From NCBI RefSeq assembly GCF_026586665.1, contig NZ_JAODIY010000013.1:1-64000 (forward strand): a stretch of 64,000 bases of DNA, in the 5' to 3' direction. The stretch's first letter is position 1; each line of letters begins with the position of its first letter. Below are positions 46,585 to 55,884 of this stretch, piece after piece. The stretch comes from Halovenus rubra. Its GTDB lineage: Archaea; Halobacteriota; Halobacteria; Halobacteriales; Haloarculaceae. The notes below the pieces were generated by a model, which made no database searches, was not told the DNA's origin, and saw only the letters and a list, made by a program, of their open reading frames with translations. A program made the translations under genes and the position numbers.

Positions 46585-46770
46585 ATGACGACGATAGACC
46601 CACCCCGAGAGCGCCGCTGTCTGCGCTGTGACCGTATCGAAGTATGGGACGACAAACAACAGACCTGGGTGACAGACGAACAAGAACACACTAGCCCCCG
46701 AGGGACACCACACTGTGTCCACGAGTGGAACATTACCGGAAACTACTATCCAATTGAAAACGACCTGTAG
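46585..46770 (+). CDS. Small zinc-binding-like protein (HEWD family)
   Basis: 61 residues. CLRCDRIEVWDD supplies one CxxC; CVHEWNITG supplies further Cys and His ligands. It matches the haloarchaeal HEWD-type small proteins, whose function is unknown. The signature aspartate is Asn here (HEWN). It converges on the membrane-protein gene at 46780 with 9 bases between. Confidence 0.75.
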   Translation: MTTIDPPRERRCLRCDRIEVWDDKQQTWVTDEQEHTSPRGTPHCVHEWNITGNYYPIENDL

Positions 46771-46779
46771 CCAACCAAT

Positions 46780-47850
46780 CTACAGCACGGGATAGGGAAT
46801 AGCTGCCGGGTCGACAACCCCAGCAGTTGCCAACAGCGTCAAAAGCAGTGTCGTCACAACAATTGCAACGGCTGGCGGGTCGACGTGTGTGTCACCGTGT
46901 GCGTAGAATACTCGCTGGGCAACCTCACCAAGAACGCCACCAAGAATACCGAACACAGCACCAGCGACGAGCCCAACGACTGGTTCAAACTCGCTTGCGA
47001 CAGCGATTGCCGCGATACCTGCCGGAAGCGCCATATGGTGGGTAACAGGGAACGAGTAGAGACCAAGCGAGAGAAACCCGAGACTGACAAGTGAGAGACC
47101 GAAAGCGAGGAACGCGCTGTTGCTCACAAGGGCAATATACCCCGATGCGAGACCAACCCCAAGCCCAAGGACGACTACGTTACCGAATTCGTAATGGTCA
47201 GGCAACCATACTTCGACGACTTTCCGTCCTTCAGTCCCTTGTTCAGTTTCGAACGATTCCTCTCCCCAGCGGTCGTCACGGACGTGCGGGCTCATATCGA
47301 GAACCGAGCGACTCATACCACGGACGCGGCCGACTAGGGGATAGCCCAGTGTGAGCCGGTGGATGAGTGCTGAAAGCACGACTGCAAGAAAAATCGGGTC
47401 TACCGGTAGCTCTAGACCGGCCGCGACTCTTGCAATGAGCACACCGACGACACCGAAGACACCGCCGACAAGCAAGGTGACAGGGTCAGAGCCAAGCGGC
47501 TTCGTGATGTTCTTGGCCTGATGATAGCGAAACGTGGTGTCAAACGTCTCGCTTCTGCCAACAAACGCGGCAGCAGCGACGCCGCCGGCGAAAGCGACAT
47601 GCGGTCCAAGTACCGGCCCGAGTCCGATTGCGCCGCCGAGACCAGTCGCGTCAACAGTCGCTGGGTCGACACCGAACGTCGATAACGTCGCCCCATCAGC
47701 GTCCAGTGCGCCAAGTAAGCCAGCCATCTCGGCGATGACGATAATGACACCGGCCAAACTCAACGACGGTAACGCTCCGAGTGCCGCACCGAGCATCCCG
47801 CCGGCCAGACCCGCAAGAAGAATTTCGATTGTCAGCTCTGAGAATGGCAT
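46780..47850 (-). CDS. Multi-pass membrane protein of unknown function
   Basis: 356 residues, eight to ten predicted membrane segments rich in Gly and Ala. A hydrophilic loop (about 165-215, with DRWGEESFETEQGTEGRK) lies in the middle. An internal repeat is possible, as segments with GGVFGVVGV and GAVFGILGGVLGE resemble each other. I do not recognise the family. It lies 157 bases downstream of the DUF368 gene on the same strand and may be cotranscribed with it. Confidence 0.75.
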   Translation of the reverse strand: MPFSELTIEILLAGLAGGMLGAALGALPSLSLAGVIIVIAEMAGLLGALDADGATLSTFGVDPATVDATGLGGAIGLGPVLGPHVAFAGGVAAAAFVGRSETFDTTFRYHQAKNITKPLGSDPVTLLVGGVFGVVGVLIARVAAGLELPVDPIFLAVVLSALIHRLTLGYPLVGRVRGMSRSVLDMSPHVRDDRWGEESFETEQGTEGRKVVEVWLPDHYEFGNVVVLGLGVGLASGYIALVSNSAFLAFGLSLVSLGFLSLGLYSFPVTHHMALPAGIAAIAVASEFEPVVGLVAGAVFGILGGVLGEVAQRVFYAHGDTHVDPPAVAIVVTTLLLTLLATAGVVDPAAIPYPVL

Positions 47851-48007
47851 TGTTACCTCCAGAAGGCTCCAGCCCGCAACAATAGATACTCGACACTCGA
47901 TTCAGGGTCAACTCCTGTCAGCTGCCATCGCATACTCACATATCAGTGCGTCCACCTGGGTCATAGTTGTTTGTGTCTCCGACCGAGCCAAGAGTGACGC
48001 CAACTGA

Positions 48008-49015
48008 TTACTTGACGGCGTCCCCGTCATAGTCGAGGTCATCGGTATAACGGTCGAGAAGAAGAATGATGCCAGTCCCTGCAACCAGCCCAACAGCGAG
48101 ACTGCCGATAGCAGCCATCGTAAACTCATCCGTTGCATCACGCATACGAATCGCGGGGTACCGGAGCGCACCGAGCATTAGACTGACTAGGAACGCAAAG
48201 GTCGCCATACGATACCGTGCAAGGGCTGCACGAACGATAAAGGCGATTGTAAACAATCCGAGAAATGCACCAATCATGAACACGACGACCACAGCAGTTG
48301 CGTCAATGAGAGTATCACTGACACCGCCGCTTACAATGCCAATGACTTCGTCGATGAAGTCGTTCAATGTCTCGGTCATGTGGTCGTACTGTCCGAGCAA
48401 TAGCAAAATGAACGACCCCGAAATGCCGGGCAGAATCATTCCCGAAATCGCAATTAGCCCTGCGCCAAAGATAATCGGGAGTGTATGCGGGAATGCCTCC
48501 GTTGCGGTCTCGCCGGCGACGAGGAACGCAAGAGCAAACCCGACGACTCCCGCAATCATCGGACCTATCTGGGTTAGCCAGCGACGCTCAGCGAGAACCA
48601 GTGCCGATGCGCCGATGAGACCAAAGAAGAATGCAAACGTTGGCCCCGGAATGGCCGATAGTGCCGTTTGTACTAATCGAGAGAGAATGATAACCGCAGT
48701 TAACATCCCTGAACCCAGCGCGAGGAGAAACGGAATATCCATTCCAACAAGCGAATTGTAGAACTCGCGACGATTTTCAGTCCGGTGGAGTGTCGGGATT
48801 TCGGCCAGAATAAATGGATCCAGAGCGGTTACGGCCCCAATAAGGCGCTCGTAAATGCCGGTTATCAAGGCAATCGTCCCGCCGGAGACGCCGGGCACAG
48901 CGTCCGCTGCCCCCATTGCCAATCCCTTACAGTAGATAATCGCGAGACTCGCCAATGCCGGACGGCTCTCGACGATGTCGGCTGTCTCGCCGTCAGTGGA
49001 TGCCACAGCTATCAA
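48008..49015 (-). CDS. DUF368 (PopT-like) polyprenyl-phosphate transporter
   Basis: 335 residues, about nine membrane segments. The family signature is clear: KGLAMGAADAVPGVSGGTIA near the N-terminus, and a second inverted-topology copy, ISGMILPGISGSFILLLLG, in the middle. Bacterial DUF368 proteins recycle undecaprenyl phosphate across the membrane. In haloarchaea the analogous carrier is dolichyl phosphate. The start overlaps the aglB stop by 4 bases, so the two are translationally coupled. I infer that it returns the lipid carrier released by AglB. Confidence 0.88.
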   Translation of the reverse strand: MIAVASTDGETADIVESRPALASLAIIYCKGLAMGAADAVPGVSGGTIALITGIYERLIGAVTALDPFILAEIPTLHRTENRREFYNSLVGMDIPFLLALGSGMLTAVIILSRLVQTALSAIPGPTFAFFFGLIGASALVLAERRWLTQIGPMIAGVVGFALAFLVAGETATEAFPHTLPIIFGAGLIAISGMILPGISGSFILLLLGQYDHMTETLNDFIDEVIGIVSGGVSDTLIDATAVVVVFMIGAFLGLFTIAFIVRAALARYRMATFAFLVSLMLGALRYPAIRMRDATDEFTMAAIGSLAVGLVAGTGIILLLDRYTDDLDYDGDAVK

Positions 49016-52000
49016 CCCATGATTCGAACTGTGGGGTTAGTTACTTCTGAAGGAGCAACGAGAGCGCCCGTCTCGTTACTAGCTCCGTCACCAGAACTGC
49101 TGTCCTCGCCGCTGTCACTGCTCTGACCATCACTCTGTCCGTCTTCACCTGCGCTGGTACTGTTTTCTTCGCCTTCACCGCCAACGGTGACTTCTTCTTG
49201 TTCTAGCTCGACGGTCACTGGCTCAGGGTCTTCACCGATGACCTGTGCCTCGGTGACGTTTGTACTACCTTGCCAGACAAGGAGAGTCCCATTTTCCGAA
49301 GCCTCCGTGTCGGCGGTGAACTGGTACGAGGTCGTAGCGTTTACTGCTGTGTCAGTGTATCCATCTTCGGGACCGTACTCGTCGTATCCAGTCGTCGCGT
49401 ACGGCACAGTCAGTTCGAAGTTCCCTTCGTCATCGGTTGCAACACGGCGCTGGTAAGTGAACTCTTTGCCGTTTTCGGGGTTGAGTTGAACGCGAGTGCT
49501 CACAACGGAGTTCGCGGGACCACTCCCTTCGATAGTAGCACCGGGGACACGTTCAAACGTCTTCGTGAACGCTGGCGTCGTTGGGAACATGTTGTTCAAC
49601 GCTGTAAGCGCAGCCTGCTGGCGCAGCTGTTGGCTTCCTGCTTCCGGATTGGACTGTTCTAGCTGATCGACGAGTGCCTGACTGTATCCCGTGTTTCTGA
49701 CAGTCTGGCGGAACGAGAGTCGCTTTGCCAGGTTGACGCCGTAGTTGCTCATCTGTACGTCCTGCTGGTCTTGTGGGATAGCAGATGTTTCGCTCATATG
49801 GACCAGACGGAAGTTTTCTAGGCCCTCGACTCGTTCGCTTGGCATCGCACCGAGGCCACCAATCTGTGCGGAAGGAGTGTTCTCGACGAACTCTCTGGCC
49901 TGACTCATACTGTCGAACAGTCGGACACTGCCATCGTCGCCAGACGGTGCCTCAATCCAGGATTGTCCCTGAAGTTCCTCGGCCTGGAATTCGCGTTCTT
50001 CGCCTGTCCACTCGACAACAACGGGCTGGGGTGACTGCGCGCTCCCATGATAGTGATACAGCCGTGACACCATCGAATTATAGTAGGGCTGTTTCCGGAT
50101 GGTAGATAGCCGCTGAAGTCTGTCCCGCTCGTTGACATTCATAAGTGTTGTCGTGAAGTCCTGCAGTTGATAATCTGGGTGGAACTCGGGTGGCGCAAAG
50201 AACTTGCCGCGAATCGGCCGTTGGCTCTCTGTTTCGACCATCCGCCAGTCAATCATGACGTACTGCGTCTGCGCGTTTGTATTCTCGTCTGTCTTAGAGA
50301 GTACATCAAGTGCTGTGCTTTCGTCTTGGGCGAGCAGGAAGCGGGCAGCAGTATTAGTCCCTTCCTGGAACGGGTTTGCAGTCGGGATACGCTCTCCGCG
50401 CTGCGTTATCCAGTGTCCGTAGTCCCACCAAGACAACACGCCGTAGGCACCGTCTGGATAATCGAAGTCATCAGTTTCCGTGTACGAACCGAATGGGTCC
50501 ATAGCATCGCCACCAGACTGTCCGTACTGACCGGGTGCCGGTGTGTTCTCATTCATGAACTGAAGGCCATCGTCCCACGCAACGATATCGCCCGGATAAC
50601 TTGATTGGGACGTATACTCTGTTGCGGTCGTCTCCGCGCTGATAACTGGCAGTCCAAGCAGTGGTGCAAACATTACGAACACGATTGCGACAAGCGTGAG
50701 TACCTGATAGGTCTCGAATTCGAACTGTTTTGATGAACCGCCTGTGAGACTGAATATGTACCCGACGAGTGCAGCGTTGAGCCCACCGATGACGAAGGTC
50801 ATGTAGTACGCGAATCGAAGTTGGGTGAGTGTAGCCACAAGTATGATCACACCCCAGACGACAACAAACAGTTGCTCACGGTTTGGCTTGTCCATGAAGA
50901 CTTGCTTCAGGAGAAGAATTGCACCGCCGACTCCAGCAGTAAACAGCGCAAGGTGGTACGTCTCGCGGAGCTGACTGAACTCCATTGGCTGTGCCTCGCC
51001 AATTGTACCGCCTGAACCGGCAGGTTGAGTTATAAACCCAAAGACACGGTTCGTTTGTCTGAACGCGAAATCAAGCGTTTCCGGGAGTACCAACGCCATC
51101 ACGGCGACGGTACCAACCATCGTACCGACGACTGCTACTGGATAATAGTAGCGGGGGAAACCACGTGAATCTAGCTGGCGCGACAACAGGGCGAGGAAGG
51201 CTACACCTGCAACACCAGCCATCGCAATCGCTGGCTGAAGCAGTGACCGGCCTGTGACATTCATGAGTTCGAGTGACCGGGTCGTGCTAAGAATCAGTAG
51301 CGCAGCTGTTGTCATACTGATAATGCCGACGAACGCGGCGTGTTCCGGGCTGTTCCCCCGAACGTGGTCCACGGTCATCTGGAGCAGGAAATAAATGCTA
51401 AGGATTGCGAAAAAGACCATGGCTGGCGGCCACGTCCAGACGAACATTGCCATGACGAGGCCAGCCAACATCGAGTAGCCGATTGTTCCCCGCATCGCGT
51501 CGAATTCGCGCATCCGAACGAGTTCAAACACCGGTTTTTCGTCTTCTGCCCGCGAAATTGCCACCATCACCGCGAGGACACTGAGTATCATGAACAGAAC
51601 CTCGATGGCGTGGTGATCGCTACTGCCTGCGATCGTCACCGAAAGATACCGGTCAGGCATGAATGCCATCGTTGCGACAGAGACAAGCCCACCAAGCCGG
51701 CCACCGAGACGTTTCCCGATATAATAGGCAGGAACAGTGGCCACCAGTGCAAGGAACGGTGGCGCAATCAAGAATATCTCGCGAACAAGACTATCACTCG
51801 GGTTGCCAAGCCCGACGATAAGTGCGACAAATGCGATTAACTGGTCGTACAGTGTTCCGAACTGTTGGGGCGACGTTCCGTATGGGAAGTACGTAAACGG
51901 GTCGAACGGCATCGTCGACGGGAAGTTTTCGACCGTATATTCGACCATCCGAAGGTGGTACCACGGGTCGTTACCCGTGTAATAAACCGACCCATCGATC

Positions 52001-52146
52001 ATGAATCGACCGTATTTCCGCAACCGATTCCACAGAATGAATCCAACGAGGAGCACGAGCACTGGTACGTGATAGTATTCGGTAAACCACGCAGCCAGCG
52101 CTTTTGATTCCGACTCCTCGGAAAGCTGCTCACGCCAGTTGCTCAT
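49012..52146 (-). CDS. aglB: Dolichyl-phosphooligosaccharide-protein glycosyltransferase AglB
   Basis: 1044 residues from ATG 52146. The N-terminal half has about 13 membrane segments. The first external loop has the metal-binding YYTGNDPWYHLR. The hallmark WWDYG is at about residue 570 (VLSWWDYGHWI). The external C-terminal domain (about 550-980) is followed by a Ser/Gly/Glu-rich tail. It transfers lipid-linked glycans to Asn in N-x-S/T sequons of S-layer and other surface proteins. It lies between a small upstream gene and the coupled DUF368 gene. No glycosyltransferase cluster is adjacent. Confidence 0.95.
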   Translation of the reverse strand: MSNWREQLSEESESKALAAWFTEYYHVPVLVLLVGFILWNRLRKYGRFMIDGSVYYTGNDPWYHLRMVEYTVENFPSTMPFDPFTYFPYGTSPQQFGTLYDQLIAFVALIVGLGNPSDSLVREIFLIAPPFLALVATVPAYYIGKRLGGRLGGLVSVATMAFMPDRYLSVTIAGSSDHHAIEVLFMILSVLAVMVAISRAEDEKPVFELVRMREFDAMRGTIGYSMLAGLVMAMFVWTWPPAMVFFAILSIYFLLQMTVDHVRGNSPEHAAFVGIISMTTAALLILSTTRSLELMNVTGRSLLQPAIAMAGVAGVAFLALLSRQLDSRGFPRYYYPVAVVGTMVGTVAVMALVLPETLDFAFRQTNRVFGFITQPAGSGGTIGEAQPMEFSQLRETYHLALFTAGVGGAILLLKQVFMDKPNREQLFVVVWGVIILVATLTQLRFAYYMTFVIGGLNAALVGYIFSLTGGSSKQFEFETYQVLTLVAIVFVMFAPLLGLPVISAETTATEYTSQSSYPGDIVAWDDGLQFMNENTPAPGQYGQSGGDAMDPFGSYTETDDFDYPDGAYGVLSWWDYGHWITQRGERIPTANPFQEGTNTAARFLLAQDESTALDVLSKTDENTNAQTQYVMIDWRMVETESQRPIRGKFFAPPEFHPDYQLQDFTTTLMNVNERDRLQRLSTIRKQPYYNSMVSRLYHYHGSAQSPQPVVVEWTGEEREFQAEELQGQSWIEAPSGDDGSVRLFDSMSQAREFVENTPSAQIGGLGAMPSERVEGLENFRLVHMSETSAIPQDQQDVQMSNYGVNLAKRLSFRQTVRNTGYSQALVDQLEQSNPEAGSQQLRQQAALTALNNMFPTTPAFTKTFERVPGATIEGSGPANSVVSTRVQLNPENGKEFTYQRRVATDDEGNFELTVPYATTGYDEYGPEDGYTDTAVNATTSYQFTADTEASENGTLLVWQGSTNVTEAQVIGEDPEPVTVELEQEEVTVGGEGEENSTSAGEDGQSDGQSSDSGEDSSSGDGASNETGALVAPSEVTNPTVRIMG

Positions 52147-52226
52147 TACAAGAAGCAAACAAAAGCGCAGGGAATAAGCCTTATGTAATTCGCTCGCGTG
52201 AGGAACATGCGACCCAAAAGCGCAAG

Positions 52227-52751
52227 CTAAGCCCCAAATTCTGATTCCGTTACACGAACCGTAAGTGTCTGTTCGACATCTCTCAGGTCGTACTCCGGGA
52301 TCATTCCTCCCGTGCGGGTGACGAGCATCGGTTCGACGAGTTGGAGCGCTGAGTTCCCCGAGCGAGAGTTGGGTTCGTTTTCTCCAGCAGTATCGGCTTC
52401 AGTGTCGATGCCAGCTGGTCCGACCAACCCATAGACTTTCAGAAATCGATTACTCTCAGCAGGTGAAAGCTTATCGTCACGGATTGCTGTGGCGAGTTCC
52501 CTGGAGAGCCATTCTGTTTCACTCACTGAAGGGTCTCTAACCAGTGCGACATCAACGAACCTGACGAGATACCAGTCCAAGTCATTGAGCAACGCGACCG
52601 CCACACCAAGACTGAGTGTATCAACGGCCAGTGAGTTATAGAACGGTTCGTCGAGGTCGTACGCAGCAAGCGCGTTCCTCGATGTCTCTCTTGAGAGTAG
52701 TTCGTACTGGAGAGAGACATCGTCCGAACCGACAAGACAGACACGCGCCAT
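52227..52751 (-). CDS. Haloarchaeal DUF5804-like protein
   Basis: 174 residues from ATG 52751; the longer frame has no family-like N-terminus. It starts MARVCLVGSDDVSLQYELLS and includes ETEWLSRELATAIRDDKLSP. Soluble, acidic, no known activity. It is 80 bases upstream of aglB on the same strand. Confidence 0.72.
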   Translation of the reverse strand: MARVCLVGSDDVSLQYELLSRETSRNALAAYDLDEPFYNSLAVDTLSLGVAVALLNDLDWYLVRFVDVALVRDPSVSETEWLSRELATAIRDDKLSPAESNRFLKVYGLVGPAGIDTEADTAGENEPNSRSGNSALQLVEPMLVTRTGGMIPEYDLRDVEQTLTVRVTESEFGA

Positions 52752-52914
52752 ACTACGTGTGAACAGAGCCAGTCTAAAAGTGATTTCGTCTTTCCAGCCC
52801 TTACACAAAGTAACCGTTCTTGTGCTATCGCTCACCGGTTTCGTGCCGTCGACATGGTGTCCCAGGGGCTCTGGCACCACTAGTCCTGCTGCCTGACAAT
52901 GTGAGCGTCCCAAC

Positions 52915-53466
52915 TCAGTCTTCGATTAGTTCAGGCGGAATGGTCTCGTCACTCATATCTTCAAGCGTCACATTGATGCTTTGTCTGAGTTCGTTGAGTT
53001 GTTCGGTAATTTCTTCGTACTCTTCGCTGCCGTGTTCGTTCACTTTTTCGAGTGTTGTCTTCTTAACAGCCAGACTGAAAAACTCTTGACTGTGTTTGTT
53101 GTAGGTGGCACGTTCGATGAGAACCTGAACCAACGCGAGTAGTTCGTCACGGGTAATCGGCTTTGTTTTGTACTCATCGAAGGGCAGGTTCACAATGTCT
53201 CGTGCAGGCTCAACGGCGGTGAGCATGGCGACCTGGATGTCGATTCCGTGTTCGGAAAGTCGTGCAAGCACCTCATCACCGGACAGATCCGGCATTTGTC
53301 GGTCAAGGAGGACGACATCAAAAGAGTCATGAACAATTTCTAGTGCTTCTTCTCCTCCTGTCGCCATCGAGACATCGTACTCTGCTTCTAGAAACGTTGT
53401 ATAGAGCTGGGCCAAGTCTTCTTCATCTTCCACGACAAGGACGTTGGCTTTGTCTGTATCTGTCAT
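52915..53466 (-). CDS. HalX-type response regulator
   Basis: 183 residues. A CheY-like receiver (residues about 7-115) has acidic pocket VVEDEED, phospho-acceptor in VVLLDRQMPDLSGDE and lysine in EYKTKPITRDE. A HalX C-terminal domain (about 120-183, helical, YNKHSQEFFSLAVKKTTLEK) follows. It has no recognised DNA-binding domain. The start ATG 53466 avoids an untypical leader. No kinase is next to it. Confidence 0.88.
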   Translation of the reverse strand: MTDTDKANVLVVEDEEDLAQLYTTFLEAEYDVSMATGGEEALEIVHDSFDVVLLDRQMPDLSGDEVLARLSEHGIDIQVAMLTAVEPARDIVNLPFDEYKTKPITRDELLALVQVLIERATYNKHSQEFFSLAVKKTTLEKVNEHGSEEYEEITEQLNELRQSINVTLEDMSDETIPPELIED

Positions 53467-53598
53467 TGGTTGTATACCCCTGTTGTACAGCCAGTTCACT
53501 GCCCGGTGATTCGAACACTCGACGCGGCTGTGATCGTTGCGGGTCTAGATATATGTCTCGAATAACACGTATAAAAGTTGGTTATTTTCTCACAGAAG

Positions 53599-53615
53599 TG
53601 ATAATACGTATCACA
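53599..53615. repeat. Inverted repeat upstream of the HalX gene
   Basis: gtgata-atacg-tatcac, 6-bp perfect arms, lies 133 bases before the HalX start and 51 bases beyond the end of the downstream cystathionine gene. A TATA-like run (cgtataaaag, near 53567) is beside it. It may be a regulator-binding site. Confidence 0.35.
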
Positions 53616-53665
53616 CACGGTAGCAGTCAGAACAGAGACTCTGTGCGCCTAGAGAATAGTCGTAA

Positions 53666-54865
53666 TTACGCGACTGCGGCGTCGATAGCTTGTTCGATAT
53701 CGTCCCAGAGGTCTTCGATGTGTTCAATTCCGACGCTGATTCTGACCAGCCCATCAGTCAGTCCCGCTTCGAGACGTTCTTGACGTGGGATTGATGCGTG
53801 TGTCATGGTAGCAGGCTGTTCGATAAGGCTCTCGACACCACCGAGACTCTCTGCCAGCGCGAACACGTCGGTTTCGGAGACAAAGTCGGCAGTCTCGTCG
53901 ATCGATGCAGCAAGTTCAAAGCTAACCATCCCGCCGAACTTATCCATCTGTTCGGTCGCAAGCCCGTGCGCGGGGTGAGATTCAAGGCCGGGGTAGTAGA
54001 CCGTGTCTACATCCGGATGGTCTGCCAGTCGATTAGCAAGTGTCTGTGCGTTCTCACAGTGTCGGTCCATCCGGACAGAGAGGGTTTTCGTTCCACGAAG
54101 GATCAAAAAGCACGCAAATGGGTCCAGTGTCGCGCCGACGCTGTTCTGGTAAAACCCGAACTGTTCGTCTAGCTCCTCATTGTCGGTAACCAAGGCTCCG
54201 CCGACAACATCGGAATGTCCGCCGAGGTACTTCGTCAGAGAGTGGGAAACGATATCAGCGCCGTGTTCAAGCGGGCGCTGGAGATATGGTGTCGCAAAGG
54301 TGTTGTCGACTGCACAGAGTGCGTCGTGGTCGTGGGCAATTTCAGAGAGCGTCGCTATGTCGTTGACTCGCATCAGCGGGTTCGTCGGCGTTTCGACCCA
54401 CAGCAGTTCTGTCTCCGGACAGATTGCCTCTTGGACAGCGTCGTGGTTGGTCGTGTCAACAAAAGAAAATGAAAGGTCGTAGTCTTCGTACACCTGCCGG
54501 AACAATCGGTGTGTCCCGCCGTATACGTCATCACCGGCAATAACATGGTCTCCCGATTCGAGCAAGTTGAGAACAGTGTTTATCGCCGCCATGCCGCTGG
54601 CAAAGGCACGACCGTGCTCACCGCCTTCGAGGGCTGCAAGATTATCTTCGAGTGCCGTTCGGGTCGGATTCCCGGTCCGGGAATACTCGTATCCCCGGTC
54701 CTCACCGGGGCCGTCCTGAACGTACGTCGATGTCGCATAGATTGGGGGCATTATTGCCCCAGTTTCTTCGTCGGGTTCCTGCCCAGCATGGATGGTGTCT
54801 GTTTCGAACCGCCGGCTGAGTTCGTCCGATTCTTCGGCTGTCTCTTCGGGTTGTCGTTGTGTCAT
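53666..54865 (-). CDS. Cystathionine gamma-synthase/lyase family PLP enzyme
   Basis: 399 residues from ATG 54865. Motifs are PPIYATSTY, YEYSRTGNPTRTALE, the PLP lysine in SHSLTKYLGGHSDVVGG, and LAESLGGVESLIEQPATMTH. Whether it makes cystathionine from cysteine or splits it cannot be told from sequence. It is 32 bases downstream of cysK on the same strand, suggesting a transsulfuration unit with cysteine synthase. Confidence 0.9.
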   Translation of the reverse strand: MTQRQPEETAEESDELSRRFETDTIHAGQEPDEETGAIMPPIYATSTYVQDGPGEDRGYEYSRTGNPTRTALEDNLAALEGGEHGRAFASGMAAINTVLNLLESGDHVIAGDDVYGGTHRLFRQVYEDYDLSFSFVDTTNHDAVQEAICPETELLWVETPTNPLMRVNDIATLSEIAHDHDALCAVDNTFATPYLQRPLEHGADIVSHSLTKYLGGHSDVVGGALVTDNEELDEQFGFYQNSVGATLDPFACFLILRGTKTLSVRMDRHCENAQTLANRLADHPDVDTVYYPGLESHPAHGLATEQMDKFGGMVSFELAASIDETADFVSETDVFALAESLGGVESLIEQPATMTHASIPRQERLEAGLTDGLVRISVGIEHIEDLWDDIEQAIDAAVA

Positions 54866-54897
54866 GGATTGTATGTCTGTCAGCTTGGCAGCGTTGT

Positions 54898-55884
54898 TCA
54901 GGAATCGTCGACCCACTCTTCGTAGTTGTCGTAAATTCCCTTCGAGAGATATCGCTCACTCGAATCCGGAAAGACGGTGACAACTGTCTCGTGTGGCACG
55001 TCGAGTTTGCCTGACTCGATTCGGTCTGCAACATCTTGTGCGACGACACTTGCAGCACCGGCACTCGACCCGACGAGTTGCCCTTCTTCGCTTGCCAATC
55101 GTTTAAGCTCTGCTTGTGCGTCTTTGTCGCTTACCTGTTGTACTTCGTCGACCAAATCGGGCTCAAATAGCTCGTTTGTTGCTAGGTTGGAGGTTCCGAT
55201 TCCTTCGATAGTGTACTCCTCGTGTTCGACATCTTTTCCTTTGGTGTTTGCAAACAGCGACCCTTCTGGCTCGACGGCCGCGACGTGGACAGCAGGTTGT
55301 TGCTCACGGATATACTGAGTAATGCCCATCAGCGTCCCTGCGGTGCCACAGCCCGCCACAATTGCGCCGACCTTGCCATCGAGTTCGTCCCAGATTTCCG
55401 GACCAGTTGTCGCCTTGTGGGCTTCGACGTTCAGCTCTGAGCTGAACTGCTGTGGAACGATCGCGTTATCGAGTTCCTCGGCCAACTCGTTTGCGTGCTC
55501 AATGGCGCGTTTCATTCCGTCTTCGGTGGGTGTATTAACAACCTCGGCACCGAGAGCACGCATCAGCGTCTGTTTCTCGACACTGAAGTTTTCGGGGACA
55601 ACAAACATCGCTTGCACGTCAAACTGTGTCGCCGCCAGCGCGATACCGATGCCAGTATTCCCGGCAGTCGGCTCGATAATAGTCCCGCCTGGCTCGATAT
55701 TACCGCGTTCGAGGTGTTGTTCGACCAGATAGACACCGAGACGGTCCTTAATGCTTGCACCCGGATTGAACGATTCGAGTTTGGCGTAAATTGGGACGTT
55801 GTCCGGGCTTGCCTGTACCTTAACGAGTGGTGTCTCGCCGACAGTCTCCAGAACAGACTCGAGTTGCTCTCTGTTCGTCGTCAT
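54898..55884 (-). CDS. cysK: Cysteine synthase (O-acetylserine sulfhydrylase family)
   Basis: 328 residues from ATG 55884, PLP fold type II. The Schiff-base lysine is in NPGASIKDRLG, the substrate loop is PTAGNTGIG, and the phosphate-binding loop is GCGTAGTLMG. Close relatives can also be cystathionine beta-synthases, which would fit the neighbouring cystathionine gamma-lyase-type enzyme as a reverse transsulfuration pair. First gene of the two-gene unit. Confidence 0.88.
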   Translation of the reverse strand: MTTNREQLESVLETVGETPLVKVQASPDNVPIYAKLESFNPGASIKDRLGVYLVEQHLERGNIEPGGTIIEPTAGNTGIGIALAATQFDVQAMFVVPENFSVEKQTLMRALGAEVVNTPTEDGMKRAIEHANELAEELDNAIVPQQFSSELNVEAHKATTGPEIWDELDGKVGAIVAGCGTAGTLMGITQYIREQQPAVHVAAVEPEGSLFANTKGKDVEHEEYTIEGIGTSNLATNELFEPDLVDEVQQVSDKDAQAELKRLASEEGQLVGSSAGAASVVAQDVADRIESGKLDVPHETVVTVFPDSSERYLSKGIYDNYEEWVDDS

